A stretch of 64,000 bases of DNA from Streptomyces sp. NBC_00443 (GTDB lineage Bacteria; Actinomycetota; Actinomycetes; Streptomycetales; Streptomycetaceae). Shown one piece after another: positions 36,064-44,954 of the stretch (positions are counted from its first letter, which is position 1; every line of letters starts with the position of its first letter). The notes under the pieces were generated by a model that saw nothing but the letters and a program-made list of their open reading frames with translations, was not told the origin of the DNA and searched no databases. The translations under genes and the position numbers were made by a program. The stretch lies in the NCBI RefSeq assembly GCF_036014175.1, contig NZ_CP107917.1:1054001-1118000 (forward strand), written 5' to 3'.

Positions 36064-37407
36064 GTGACCAACTGGGTCGGCCGGACCGCCGCCGAGATCG
36101 CCGCCGCCGTACGCGAGAAGCAGGCCACGCCCCGTGAGGTGGTGGCCGAGCATCTGGCCCGTATCGAGCGGCTGGACGGCCGCGTCGGCGCCTTCCGGGT
36201 GGTCCGGGCCCAGGCGGCGCTCGCCGAGGCCGACGAGGTGGGCTCGCGCGCCGACCTCGCCGAACTGCCCCTGGCGGGCGTGCCGGTGGCCGTCAAGGAC
36301 AACCTCGCGGTGCGCGGCGAGTCCAAGCGCATCGGCTCCGCGGCGACGCCGGACACCCCGGCCGACGACGACCACGTCACCGTGGCCCGGCTGCGGGCCG
36401 CCGGCGCGGTGGTCGTGGGGCTGACGAACGTGCCGGAGCTGTGTGTCTTCGGCACCACGGAGGGCGTGCACGGCACCGCCCGCAACCCGTGGGACACCTC
36501 GCGCACGGCGGGCGGGTCGTCCGGCGGCAGCGCGGCCGCGGTCGCCGCGGGCATGGTGCCGATCGCCCTCGGCAACGACGGGATGGGCTCCCTGCGCATA
36601 CCGGCGGCCAACTGCGGCCTGGTCACCATCAAGCCCGGCACCGGAGTGGTACCGGCCGGCGTCAGCGACGGCGACTGGTTCGGCATGTCGGAGAACGGCC
36701 CGCTGGCCACGACGGTCGAGGACGCGCGCCTGATGCTGACGGTCCTCGCGGACACCGAGGTCGCGGGCCCGGCGGCGCCCGGCACGCACAGGATCGCCGT
36801 GTCCCTGCGCAGCCCGCTCGCCGGGGTCACCATCGGCAAGCCGTACGCGACCGCCGCCCGCGAGGCCGCCGGGCTGCTGATCAAGGCGGGTCACCAGGTA
36901 CGACGCGCCGACCCGCCGTACCCCCTGTCGCTCGGAGTCACTTCCCTGACCCACTGGACGGCGGGAACGGCGGTGGACGCGCAGGGTCTCGACCCACGGC
37001 AGCTCACCCGCCGGACCCGGGTCCACGCCGCTGTCGGCAAGCGCTTCGTGGACCGGGTGCGGGCCGGCGAGAGCCGGGAGCAGCTGCGCCGCCGGCTGGA
37101 GCCGTTCTTCGCCGAGTACGACGTGCTGCTCACCCCGGCCCTCGCCCGCCGCTCCCCCAAGTCCGAGCCCTGGCACGAGCGGGGCTGGCTGCGCAACATC
37201 ATGGCCAACACCAACTACTCGCCGCTGACCCCTCCGTGGAACCTCACCGGCTGGCCCGCGATGGCGATCCCGTTCGGCACCCTGCCCTCCGGCGCCCCCT
37301 GTGCCATACAGCTGGTCGGGCGTCCCGGAGCGGAGGCGGAGCTGCTGGCGCTGGCGGAGCGGATCCAGGAGCTGCGCCCTTGGCAACGGACGGCGCCGCT
37401 CGACTAG
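36064..37407 (+). CDS. Amidase (amidase signature family)
   Basis: A 447-residue Ser-cisSer-Lys amidase. The lysine lies in VPVAVKDNLAV, the central signature is TAGGSSGGSAAAVAAGM, and the usual GGSIRxPA is altered to MGSLRIPA. It hydrolyses an unknown amide; the family includes indoleacetamide, nicotinamide and urethane amidases. The GTG at 36064 has GAGGAG upstream. A palindromic TetR-like site precedes it. Not obviously linked to the glycan genes. Confidence 0.88.
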   Translation: MTNWVGRTAAEIAAAVREKQATPREVVAEHLARIERLDGRVGAFRVVRAQAALAEADEVGSRADLAELPLAGVPVAVKDNLAVRGESKRIGSAATPDTPADDDHVTVARLRAAGAVVVGLTNVPELCVFGTTEGVHGTARNPWDTSRTAGGSSGGSAAAVAAGMVPIALGNDGMGSLRIPAANCGLVTIKPGTGVVPAGVSDGDWFGMSENGPLATTVEDARLMLTVLADTEVAGPAAPGTHRIAVSLRSPLAGVTIGKPYATAAREAAGLLIKAGHQVRRADPPYPLSLGVTSLTHWTAGTAVDAQGLDPRQLTRRTRVHAAVGKRFVDRVRAGESREQLRRRLEPFFAEYDVLLTPALARRSPKSEPWHERGWLRNIMANTNYSPLTPPWNLTGWPAMAIPFGTLPSGAPCAIQLVGRPGAEAELLALAERIQELRPWQRTAPLD

Positions 37408-37470
37408 GTCGTGTATCGAGTAGATCGTGTATCGAATGGATCGTGTATCGAGCAGGTCGTGCATCGAGGG
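37407..37470. repeat. Four 16-bp tandem repeats after the amidase gene
   Basis: Units at 37407-37422, 37423-37438, 37439-37454 and 37455-37470 share GNTCGTGTATCGA with few substitutions. The first base is the last base of the amidase stop codon. The array sits in the short gap before the convergent SGNH hydrolase gene (stop at 37483). Confidence 0.85.
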
Positions 37471-37482
37471 AGGGTCGGACGG

Positions 37483-38682
37483 CTATTCGGCGCCACCCTG
37501 TGAGGCCGCCGCCGCGAAGGGCCCGTCGCCGGTGAATGCCCGCTGCGCGAAGCGCTCGCCGATGCGGCGGTGGGTGGTGGCGTCGGGGTGGAGGTCGTCA
37601 GGCAGGGGCAGCTCGGCGGCGTCGGCCTCGCCGTAGAGGTCGCGGCCGTCGAGGTGGTGCAGGTTCGGATCGTCGGCCGCTCGCTGCTTCACGATGCGGG
37701 ACAGCTCGTCGCGGATCACGCCCAGCGTCAGCTTGCCGCTCGCGCGTTCCGCCGGGTCGCCCATCGCCACGAACTTCAGTTGGCCTCGGCTGAGACCGCT
37801 GAAGTCGGGGGCGCAGGGGCCCGGCGTGTCCTCGTGGATCGGGCACAGGATCGGCGACACGACCAGCAGCGGTGTCGTCGGGTGCCCTTCACGGATGGTG
37901 TCGAGGAAGCCGTGGACCGCGGGGCCGAAGGCGCGCAGCCGCATCAGGTCCATGTTGACCAGGTTGATACCGATCTTCAGGCTGATCAGGTCGGCCGGGG
38001 TGTCCCGCATGGCGCGGGCGGTGAACGGGTCGAGCAGGGCGCTGCCGGCCAGGCCCAGGTTGATCAGCTCCACGCCGCCGAGGGTGGCGGCGAGCACGGG
38101 CCAGATACCGGTGGGGCTCGCCGCGTCGGAGCCGTGGCTGATCGAACTGCCGTGGTGCAGCCAGACCTTGCGGCCCGGGTCGCGCGCGGGCTCGACGGGG
38201 GCGTCGGTGCGCAGGGCGATCAGTTCGGTGGTCTCGTTGTGCGGAAGCCAGATCTCGACGTCCTTGTCGCCGTCGGACAGCCCGGCGAAGCGGACGGTGC
38301 CGGCCGGGCCCGGCCGGGCCTCAGTGGTCCCGGCCATCATGTCGACGGTCACGACGTTGCCCCCGGTCACGCTGCCCTGCCCGGCGGGGCGGCCGTCGAC
38401 GATCAGGTCGTACACGCCGTCCGGGCGGGGCGGGGCGCCCACGTAGCTGCGCTTGGTGCGCAGCGCGTCCAGTTCGACGGCGGTGGCACGGGTGCGGAAG
38501 ACCAGCCGGACGCCGGAGGGCTGTGACTCTGCCATGGCCAGCTGCTCGTCGGTGTTCTGGGCGCGCGCCCACGCGGGCAGCCGGTGCGGCAGCACGCCGT
38601 GCTCGGTGTGCTCGACGTCGAGGGCGCCGCGCAGGAGATCGGCGGTGACGGGCGTGGTGATCCGGTCGTGCGGGGTGTCCAT
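37483..38682 (-). CDS. SGNH/GDSL-type hydrolase
   Basis: A 399-residue protein with an N-terminal beta-rich domain (about 1-170) and an SGNH hydrolase fold (about 170-390). Block I is HHGSSISHG, and the catalytic Asp-x-x-His is in LPDDLHPDATTH. No signal peptide is seen. It is an esterase of unknown substrate. It follows a TetR gene by 44 bp on the same strand. Confidence 0.82.
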   Translation of the reverse strand: MDTPHDRITTPVTADLLRGALDVEHTEHGVLPHRLPAWARAQNTDEQLAMAESQPSGVRLVFRTRATAVELDALRTKRSYVGAPPRPDGVYDLIVDGRPAGQGSVTGGNVVTVDMMAGTTEARPGPAGTVRFAGLSDGDKDVEIWLPHNETTELIALRTDAPVEPARDPGRKVWLHHGSSISHGSDAASPTGIWPVLAATLGGVELINLGLAGSALLDPFTARAMRDTPADLISLKIGINLVNMDLMRLRAFGPAVHGFLDTIREGHPTTPLLVVSPILCPIHEDTPGPCAPDFSGLSRGQLKFVAMGDPAERASGKLTLGVIRDELSRIVKQRAADDPNLHHLDGRDLYGEADAAELPLPDDLHPDATTHRRIGERFAQRAFTGDGPFAAAASQGGAE

Positions 38683-38726
38683 GTCCTCAGCGTCCTTGTT
38701 CCGGGCCTGTGTCCTCGGCCTGTCGA

Positions 38727-39305
38727 TCAGGGGGTGGGCCCGGTGGGCCAGTTGCGCAGCAGGGCGTCGAGGGCGTCGAGGATCCGGGTCCAGGTCTCCT
38801 CGGAGTCAGGAGCGCTGTGGCTGAAGCCGCCCGCCGCCTCCAGGCTGGAGTAGCCGTGGAAGACGCTGCCCAGCAGCCGTACGGCGTGTGTCGCGTCGGG
38901 TTCCGTCAGGTCGTAGCCGCGCAGGATCGCCCGGGTCATCTGTGCGTGCCGGACGCCCGCGCCGGCGGCGGCCGTCTCGGGGTCGAGCCGCATCCGGGCG
39001 GCGGCGGAGCGGCCGGGGTGCTCGCGCTCGTAGTCGCGGTAGACGTTCGCGAAGGCGACCAGGGCGTCCTTGCCGGCCCGCCCCGCGATGGCGTCGGCGG
39101 CCCGGTCCGCCAGTTCCTCCAGCGCGAACAGGGCGATCCGCGTCCTGAGGTCCTGTGAGTTCCTCACATGCGAGTACAGGCTCGCGACCTTGACGTCGAA
39201 CCGCCGGGCCAGCTCCGACGCGGTGACCTGCTCGAAGCCGGCCTCGTCGGCGAGCTCCGCACCTGCCCGGACCAGACGTTCCGTGGTCAGCCCCACGCGT
39301 GCCAT
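38727..39305 (-). CDS. TetR family transcriptional regulator
   Basis: A 192-residue regulator. The helix-turn-helix is TASELARRFDVKVASLYSHVRNSQDL (about 27-53) and the C-terminal domain resembles the WHG/TetR_C class. The ATG at 39305 has GAGGGG six bases upstream; ATG codons at 39311 and 39326 are alternatives. A near-perfect palindrome lies 38 bp upstream. The motif CATACTCGC occurs both upstream of this gene (minus strand, about 39327-39335) and upstream of the amidase (36032-36040), so it may control both. Confidence 0.85.
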   Translation of the reverse strand: MARVGLTTERLVRAGAELADEAGFEQVTASELARRFDVKVASLYSHVRNSQDLRTRIALFALEELADRAADAIAGRAGKDALVAFANVYRDYEREHPGRSAAARMRLDPETAAAGAGVRHAQMTRAILRGYDLTEPDATHAVRLLGSVFHGYSSLEAAGGFSHSAPDSEETWTRILDALDALLRNWPTGPTP

Positions 39306-39342
39306 AACCATCCCCTCGCTTGCCATAAGCGAGTATGCACGC

Positions 39343-39359
39343 GCCTAAAGCTTTTAGGC
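39343..39359. promoter_or_regulatory. Near-perfect palindrome upstream of the TetR gene
   Basis: GCCTAAAGCTTTTAGGC is a 17-bp inverted repeat with one centre offset, unusually AT-rich for this chromosome. It lies between the GNAT stop (39387) and the TetR start (39305), so operator or promoter use is more likely than termination. Confidence 0.5.
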
Positions 39360-39386
39360 AAACAGGGACAATGCTCTACCCTCTGG

Positions 39387-39869
39387 CTAAAGCGCCTTGT
39401 ACATGATGTGCAGCCCGACCCGGCCATGCCGGGGATGGTCGAACGCGTCCGGGACCGTTCCGAGAATCGTGAAGCCGAGAGAGGTCCACAGGCGTACGGC
39501 CGGGTTGGTCTCGACGACCGCGTTGAAGACCATGCCCCGGTACCCGTCGGCCTTGGCCGCGGCCAGGATGTGCTCGGCGAGCAGGCGGCCGATGCCACGG
39601 CCGCCCTGATCGGGGTCGACCATGAAGCCGGCGTTGGCGATACGGGCGGCAGGGCCACCATAGTTGGGGGTGACGTAGGCGGAGGCGACGACCGCTCCGG
39701 CGTCGTCCTCGACGACGTAGACGCGTTTGGCCGGGTTCATCCACAGGGCCCGGGCGTCCTCCTCGGAAGTCTCCGGATCCCACGCATAGGTCTCACCGGC
39801 AGCCACGATCCGGTGCCAGAAAGACCAAATCCGCGGCCAGTCGTCGGCCGCGGCTTCTCTGATCAGCAT
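39387..39869 (-). CDS. GNAT family N-acetyltransferase
   Basis: A 160-residue acetyltransferase. The acetyl-CoA pyrophosphate-binding motif is visible as GGRGIGRLLAEHILAAA (about 88-104), preceded by NAGFMVDPDQ, with the C-terminal GFTILGTVPDAFDHPRHG typical of the family. The substrate is unknown. The ATG at 39869 begins the conserved MLIREA. Confidence 0.9.
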   Translation of the reverse strand: MLIREAAADDWPRIWSFWHRIVAAGETYAWDPETSEEDARALWMNPAKRVYVVEDDAGAVVASAYVTPNYGGPAARIANAGFMVDPDQGGRGIGRLLAEHILAAAKADGYRGMVFNAVVETNPAVRLWTSLGFTILGTVPDAFDHPRHGRVGLHIMYKAL

Positions 39870-39940
39870 GGGCGCGAGTCTCGCACGCCCATGCAGTCGG
39901 CGATCGCGAAGGGTTCTGCCCCTTCAGTCGACGTCGGACG

Positions 39941-40114
39941 TCAGTCGACGCTGGGCAGGATGTGGGGCTCCGCGAGGTCGTCCTCGTAGCCCGCCAGGCG
40001 GATGGGGGCGGACCTGGCCCACACATCGAGACTGCCGATCTCGTTCGACCGGCGGCCCGCGCGCTCCGTGCGTTCCTTGGGGCGCTGCTCGCGATTCGTC
40101 TTCTCAGGTGTCAC
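39941..40114 (-). CDS. Small 57-residue protein
   Basis: The minus strand reads GTG from 40114 to a TGA at 39941-39943. The product begins VTPEKTNREQRPKERTE, is highly basic in its first half and ends AEPHILPSVD. AAGGAG lies six bases upstream of the GTG, a strong ribosome binding site, and codon usage is typical of this GC-rich genome. I do not recognise a domain. It is too short for usual ORF calls but the translation start is convincing. Confidence 0.65.
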   Translation of the reverse strand: MTPEKTNREQRPKERTERAGRRSNEIGSLDVWARSAPIRLAGYEDDLAEPHILPSVD

Positions 40115-40586
40115 CGCGCACTCCTTATGTGTCGGATCACCCTCGGGGCGGGCCGGCCCAGTCTGCGGTCCGGTACCTGACGCCCGCTCGGGTCATACTC
40201 AAAGTCGGCTCGGCAGCGGTGGCGCCGGTAACTGGTGCTGAGAGCAGGCCGTTGTGCACCGGCTTGTCCCGGGACGGACCATGGGTGTGGGTTGGGACCC
40301 TGTAGTGCTGTCCGTCCGCTACAGATTAACCAAATGAGCGGGTACCCGCTCGATGGGGCTGCAAACAAGCTGTAACTATCCGGAGTCGACCGGTTTTCGC
40401 CTGCCGACTTAATCATGAGTTGATGAGAAATGCCCGGTTTACAAGTCACTCGTTCGGCTCAGCACCACCGCGCTGCCCGGCCCCGCCCCGAGCACGCCAC
40501 GCAGTTCAAGTCCCGTTGGCCGAATCGCAAGGCGGCCATGATCTGCTGACGTACGGCAACGGCTTGTCCGGCGGGAGGACTGACGC
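40115..40586. other. 472-bp intergenic region with divergent promoters
   Basis: No gene is visible. It separates the 57-residue gene (minus) and the HD-like gene (plus). The perfect 16-bp palindrome GAGCGGGTACCCGCTC lies at 40336-40351 in a locally AT-richer stretch, a candidate operator. TTGATG (40422) and TTTACA 17 bases later resemble a weak promoter for the plus-strand gene. Confidence 0.45.
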
Positions 40587-41036
40587 ATGGAGCTGCGCAG
40601 TGTCGAAGAGCTGATGGATCTGCTGTACGCCTGCCGGGGCACCCGGGACACCCCGGGCCTCGGGAGCATCCGAGTCGATCTCCACCAACACGCGCTGCAG
40701 ACAGCCGCACTGCTGCGCCGCGCACGCCCCGCCGACAAGGAACTCCAGGTCGCGGGGCTCGTTCATGCCATCGGCCCGCTGCTGGGCCCTGCCGACGTGA
40801 CCCGCCACTTCGACTGCGCCGCCGACGCGGTGCGGCCTCTCCTCGGCGAACGGGTCTCCCGCCTGGTCCGCAACCAGTGCCGGGCCTTCGACTCCACCGA
40901 CGACGACCTGGTGCGCCTGCGCCAGGCCGACGAGGAGGGCCGCAGCGCCGAGTTCGATGCCGGGGTCCTGGAGGACTGGCGCACGGTGCTGGAACTGGTG
41001 GCGGCGCGGCACTCGCCGCTCGGAGCTGTTGACTGA
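40587..41036 (+). CDS. HD-like/myo-inositol oxygenase-type small protein
   Basis: A 149-residue soluble protein resembling the HD-domain mixed-valent oxygenase fold (PhnZ/MIOX-like). LHQHALQTAALLRRARPADKELQVAGLVHAIGPLLG follows the HD arrangement, but the usual His-Asp doublet reads His-Ala, so metal binding may be changed. RNQCRAFDSTD and RRQADEEG-like C-terminal elements follow. Possibly a non-catalytic relative. The ATG at 40587 has GGGAGGA upstream. It lies 25 bp before an SDR gene. Confidence 0.7.
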   Translation: MELRSVEELMDLLYACRGTRDTPGLGSIRVDLHQHALQTAALLRRARPADKELQVAGLVHAIGPLLGPADVTRHFDCAADAVRPLLGERVSRLVRNQCRAFDSTDDDLVRLRQADEEGRSAEFDAGVLEDWRTVLELVAARHSPLGAVD

Positions 41037-41061
41037 CGCCCCGTCATGAGACCGTACGGCG

Positions 41062-41850
41062 ATGACGTCGTCGCAGGGTCTCGAGGGCAGGGCCGCCATG
41101 GTCACCGGCGGCACGCGGGGCATCGGACTGGCCGTCGCCCGGCAACTGGCCGCGGCCGGAGCGCGGGTCTGCGTGACCGCGCGGGACCCGGACGAGGTGC
41201 GCAGGACGGCTGCCGAGCTGGGCGGCATCGGGCTGGCCGGGAGCGTGGCTGACCCCGCGCACCTGCGGGAGGTCACGCGGGCCACTCTGCGCGAGTTCGG
41301 CCGGCTGGACATCCTCGTCAACAACGCGGCGACCAACCAGCCGTACGGGCCGCTCATGGACGCCGACCCGGACGCCTGGCGCGAGGCCTTCACGGTGAAC
41401 GTCGAGGCCGCGCTCCGGTTGGTGCAGTGCGCGTGGCGGGCCTGGATGCGGGAGCACGGCGGGTCGGTGATCAACATCTGCACGGAGGGCGCCGGGCACG
41501 TGGGACCCGGCGTCGGGGCCTACGGCACCAGCAAGGCGGCGCTCCTGCACCTCACCCAGCAGCTCGCGGGCGAGCTGGGCCCGAGGGTGCGGGTGAACTC
41601 CGTCTCCCCCGGCCTCGTACGGACCGAGATGGCGCGGTTCGTGTGGGAACCAGGAGAGCAGGAGATCGCAAGCGGGCTGCCCCTGGGCCGCATCGGAGAG
41701 CCTGACGACGTCGCACGGGCGGTGCTGTGGCTGGCGTCGGACGCGGCACAGTGGATAACGGGAGCCGACCTACTGGTGGACGGCGGCACGCAGGTACGAG
41801 CAGCACGCCGGCCGGCCCCCGTGGCCGCTCACCACTTGCCGGGCGCGTAG
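41062..41850 (+). CDS. Short-chain dehydrogenase/reductase
   Basis: A 262-residue classical SDR. TGGTRGIG (cofactor), NNAATNQ, the catalytic Ser region, YGTSK (YxxxK) and VNSVSPGLVRTEM are all present. The substrate is unknown. It follows the HD-like gene by 25 bp, suggesting an operon, and its last 22 bases overlap the convergent zinc-ribbon SDR gene. Confidence 0.88.
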   Translation: MTSSQGLEGRAAMVTGGTRGIGLAVARQLAAAGARVCVTARDPDEVRRTAAELGGIGLAGSVADPAHLREVTRATLREFGRLDILVNNAATNQPYGPLMDADPDAWREAFTVNVEAALRLVQCAWRAWMREHGGSVINICTEGAGHVGPGVGAYGTSKAALLHLTQQLAGELGPRVRVNSVSPGLVRTEMARFVWEPGEQEIASGLPLGRIGEPDDVARAVLWLASDAAQWITGADLLVDGGTQVRAARRPAPVAAHHLPGA

Positions 41851-43346
41851 TCCTTCAGGAAGACCCCGTACACGTCCTCGCCCGCCTCACCCCGCACGAC
41901 CGGGTCGTAGACCTGGGCCGCGCCGTCGACCAGGTCGAGCGGTGCGTGGAAGCCCTCCTCGGCGAGGCGGAGCTTGTCGAAGTGCGGGCGCTCGTCGGTG
42001 ATCCACCCGGTGTCGACCGAGGTCATGAGGATGCCGTCGCTCTGGAACATCTCCTGCGCGCTGGTCCGCGTGACCATGTTCATGGCGGCCTTGGCGGCGT
42101 TCGTGTTCGGGTGCCCCGCACCCTTGTAGCCGCGCCCGAAGACACCCTCCATCGCGGAGACGTTCACGACGTAGGCGCGGCCGCTCGTCGCCTTCTTCGC
42201 CGCGTCCGCCATGGCCGGCCGGAGCTTGCTGATCAGGATGAACGGCGCCGTGTAGTTGCACAGCTGGGTCTCGAGGAGCTCCACCGGGGAGATCTGCTCG
42301 ATGGTCTGCACCCAGGTGTTGCTGTCCACGACGTCGGGGACCAGGCCGCCCGCGTCGATGGCGGTGCCGTCGAGGTGCCGGGCGACGCTGGCGTTGCCCG
42401 CGACCAGGGCGAGGTCGGCGACCTGCTGCGCGTCCATGCCGGAGATTCCGGCGGGCAGGGAGGCCAGTCCGTCGACCGCGCCGGACCCGAAGGCGCCGAT
42501 GACGTGGTGGGCGGGCAGTTCCCCGGCGGGCAGCGGGGCGCTTTCGCCGTCGACGAGCGCGGCGTAGGCGGAGGGCAGTCGGCGTACGGTCTGCGTCGCG
42601 TTGTTGACGAGGATGTCGAGCGGGCCCGCCTCGGCGACCTGGTCGGCGAGGGCGACGGCCTGGGCCGGGTCGCGCAGGTCGATGCCGACGACCTCCAGAC
42701 GGTGCATCCACTCCGCGGAGTCGTCCATGGCCTTGAAGCGGCGGATGGCGTCCTTGGGGAAGCGCGTGGTGATCGTCGTGTGGGCACCGTCCCTCAGCAG
42801 CCTGAGCGCGATGTACATGCCGATCTTGGCGCGGCCGCCGGTGAGCAGGGCGCGCTTGCCGGTGAGGTCGGCGCGGACGTCGCGCTTGGTGCGGTTCAGG
42901 GCGGCGCAGTCCGGACAGAGCTGGTGGTAGAAGTAGTCGACTTCCACGTACCGGGCCTTGCAGGTGTAGCAGGAGCGCGGGCGCTGGAGTATCCCCGCGA
43001 TCCGGCCCTCCTGTGTCGCCGACGACGGCAGCAGGCCCTCGGTCTCGTCGTCGATCCGCTGGGCGGAGCCGGTCGCCGTGGCCTCCGTGACCGCCGTGTC
43101 GTGGGCGGTCTTGGCGGCCCGGCGCTCCTGGCGGCGGCGCTGCTTGACGGTGCGGTAGACGCCGGCGGTGGCCCGGCGCACGGCGATCGCGTCGGGGTGG
43201 TCGACCTCCAGCCCGTCGAGCTCGTCCAGCACGCTCAGGCACACGGCGAGCCGCTCCGGGTCGATGCCGGGGCCGTACACGACCTGGTCACCGGGCTCGT
43301 GCACGACCTCGTCCGTAGTCGCCGGGCCTTCCTCTGTCACCGTCAT
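41829..43346 (-). CDS. SDR-like oxidoreductase with inserted zinc ribbon
   Basis: A 505-residue protein. The N-terminal region (about 1-120) has an unusual helical segment, followed by a zinc-ribbon CYTCKARY...CPDCA (about 126-147). An SDR-like Rossmann domain starts at TGGRAKIGMYIALRLL (about 165), with YKGAGHPNTNAAKAAMN carrying the catalytic Tyr/Lys-like region. The combination of zinc ribbon and SDR is uncommon. The substrate is unknown. The gene ends inside the convergent SDR gene. Confidence 0.82.
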   Translation of the reverse strand: MTVTEEGPATTDEVVHEPGDQVVYGPGIDPERLAVCLSVLDELDGLEVDHPDAIAVRRATAGVYRTVKQRRRQERRAAKTAHDTAVTEATATGSAQRIDDETEGLLPSSATQEGRIAGILQRPRSCYTCKARYVEVDYFYHQLCPDCAALNRTKRDVRADLTGKRALLTGGRAKIGMYIALRLLRDGAHTTITTRFPKDAIRRFKAMDDSAEWMHRLEVVGIDLRDPAQAVALADQVAEAGPLDILVNNATQTVRRLPSAYAALVDGESAPLPAGELPAHHVIGAFGSGAVDGLASLPAGISGMDAQQVADLALVAGNASVARHLDGTAIDAGGLVPDVVDSNTWVQTIEQISPVELLETQLCNYTAPFILISKLRPAMADAAKKATSGRAYVVNVSAMEGVFGRGYKGAGHPNTNAAKAAMNMVTRTSAQEMFQSDGILMTSVDTGWITDERPHFDKLRLAEEGFHAPLDLVDGAAQVYDPVVRGEAGEDVYGVFLKDYAPGKW

Positions 43347-43470
43347 CGCGCTGCCGTTTCCCTGATCACCCGAGCGGCGCGCCGACCGCGCCCGCTTTCG
43401 AACGGGGAAGTCTACGGAGCGCCGGGCCGGTCCTCCAAAATCCGGCGAAGCGGGCCCGCGGATGCCGGGC

Positions 43471-44808
43471 TCAGGGAGCGCAGGCGGTGATCAGCGACTG
43501 CACCTCCTCGGACACGGCCCTGGCGAGCACGTCGAGGTCCGGTACGGCCTCGGCGTCGGCGACGAGGCCGTAGTGGACGCGTCCGCGGTACGTCGAGATC
43601 GCGATCGCCAGGGACTGGCCGCGGGCCAGCGGGGCGAGGGGATAGACCTCGGTGACGGGGTGACCGCCGAGCTTGAGGGCGATCCCGGGCAGCGGCACGC
43701 TGGTGACGAGGATGTCGAACCAGAGCCGGGCGGCCTGGCCGGCCAGCGGTCCGCCGAGCCGGTGGCCGAGTGCCGGTACGTGGTCGGCGAGCAGGGCGAC
43801 GGCGCCCGCGCCCCGGTTGGGGCCGAGGTCCTTGTTGCGGTCCATGGCGGCGCGGACCGTGCCGAGGCGGCGCAGCGGGTCGGGGTCGTCGACGGGGAGC
43901 CGTATCAAGTAGCCGGAGAGCCGGTTGCCCTGAGGGTGCGCGGTGCGCGGGCGGCGCCTGGAGACGGGGATCAGGGCGCGGGGCGCGACGCCCTCGCTGC
44001 CGTCGCCGCGTTCGTCGAGCCAGCGGCGCAGGGCGCCTGCGACGACGGCGATCAGGACGTCGTTGACGGTGCCGCCGACGGCCTTGCGGACCACGTGCAC
44101 GTCGTCGATGTCGACGACGACCCCGGCGGTGCGGCGGGTGCCGCTCGGCTCGGCGGTCAGGGCGCCCGATGAGCGCATCGCCAGCGTCGACACGGCGACG
44201 GAGGCACCGATGTCGAGGGCGCGCCCCACGTCGGACAGGGCGCCGCGCACCAGCCCCGGCAGCTTGCGCACATCCGGAACGCGGCCGCTGCGGGGCGCCT
44301 CGGGTCGCGGCTTGCGTGCGGGCATGTCCATGGGGTCCAGAATGGCGGCGGCGAGGGTCAGCGCCCGCAGTCCGTCGGCGAGGGCGTGGTGGAACTTGAA
44401 CAGCACCGCGAACGACACGCCGTCCTCGCCGGGCAGCACGTGCGCCTCCCACGGGGGCCGCTCGCGCTCCAGCGGGCGCTCCATCAGCCGGCCCGCGACC
44501 GCCTGGAAGTCGCCGGTGGGGGCGTGCAGCCGGACGTGGTCGAGCGGGTCGAAGTCGGGGGCTTGCTCGCGGGTGGCGCCTCCGAAGGAGAACGGCCGCA
44601 GCAGGCCCTGCGGCTGCCATGCGTCGCGGATCCGCATCCGCAGTCCGGGCACGGCGGCGGCGCGGGCGGCGAGCAGGTCGGCCGCGTGGGCGCCGGCGGT
44701 GGGCGAGTGCGCCGTGAAGACGCCGAGGGCGCCCAGGTGCATGGGGTGTTCGGCGGACTCGATGTTCCAGAACGCCAGGTCGAGAGGTGCGAGCAGGTCA
44801 GAAGTCAA
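43471..44808 (-). CDS. Wax ester synthase/diacylglycerol acyltransferase (WS/DGAT)
   Basis: A 445-residue acyl-CoA-dependent acyltransferase that makes triacylglycerol or wax esters. The catalytic motif HHALADG (HHxxxDG) lies near residue 140, and NDVLIAVVAGALRRWL and PLARGQSLAIAISTYRG are WS/DGAT signatures. The TTG at 44808 is chosen because GAGG lies 8 bases upstream and the family begins with a short LTSDLLAPLDLAFW-like segment; ATG at 44883 would add AT-rich sequence. Streptomycetes use such enzymes for triacylglycerol storage. Confidence 0.88.
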   Translation of the reverse strand: MTSDLLAPLDLAFWNIESAEHPMHLGALGVFTAHSPTAGAHAADLLAARAAAVPGLRMRIRDAWQPQGLLRPFSFGGATREQAPDFDPLDHVRLHAPTGDFQAVAGRLMERPLERERPPWEAHVLPGEDGVSFAVLFKFHHALADGLRALTLAAAILDPMDMPARKPRPEAPRSGRVPDVRKLPGLVRGALSDVGRALDIGASVAVSTLAMRSSGALTAEPSGTRRTAGVVVDIDDVHVVRKAVGGTVNDVLIAVVAGALRRWLDERGDGSEGVAPRALIPVSRRRPRTAHPQGNRLSGYLIRLPVDDPDPLRRLGTVRAAMDRNKDLGPNRGAGAVALLADHVPALGHRLGGPLAGQAARLWFDILVTSVPLPGIALKLGGHPVTEVYPLAPLARGQSLAIAISTYRGRVHYGLVADAEAVPDLDVLARAVSEEVQSLITACAP

Positions 44809-44908
44809 TGGCTTGCCTCGCGTCGACGAAGGGGTGGACCAGCAGTCAATCGCCCTCTGGCGATTACAGTCAAGTACGATCAAGCTACGCTCAGTTAACG
44901 GCAGATTA

Positions 44909-44938
44909 AGTCCCGCCCCTCGCGAAAGGGGCGGGACT
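44909..44938. terminator. Strong 12-bp hairpin
   Basis: AGTCCCGCCCCT (44909-44920) pairs perfectly with AGGGGCGGGACT (44927-44938) around a 6-base loop. It lies between the sialidase remnant/glgC transcripts, both on the minus strand, and the WS/DGAT gene that follows on the same strand, so it probably stops read-through into the acyltransferase. Confidence 0.7.
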
Positions 44939-44954
44939 CATGGTGCATATGAGG

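Noticed and set aside
41727..43490. 587-residue plus-strand ORF over the zinc-ribbon SDR gene
   Set aside because: It is antisense to a protein with clear SDR and zinc-ribbon motifs; high GC makes long antisense frames common here.
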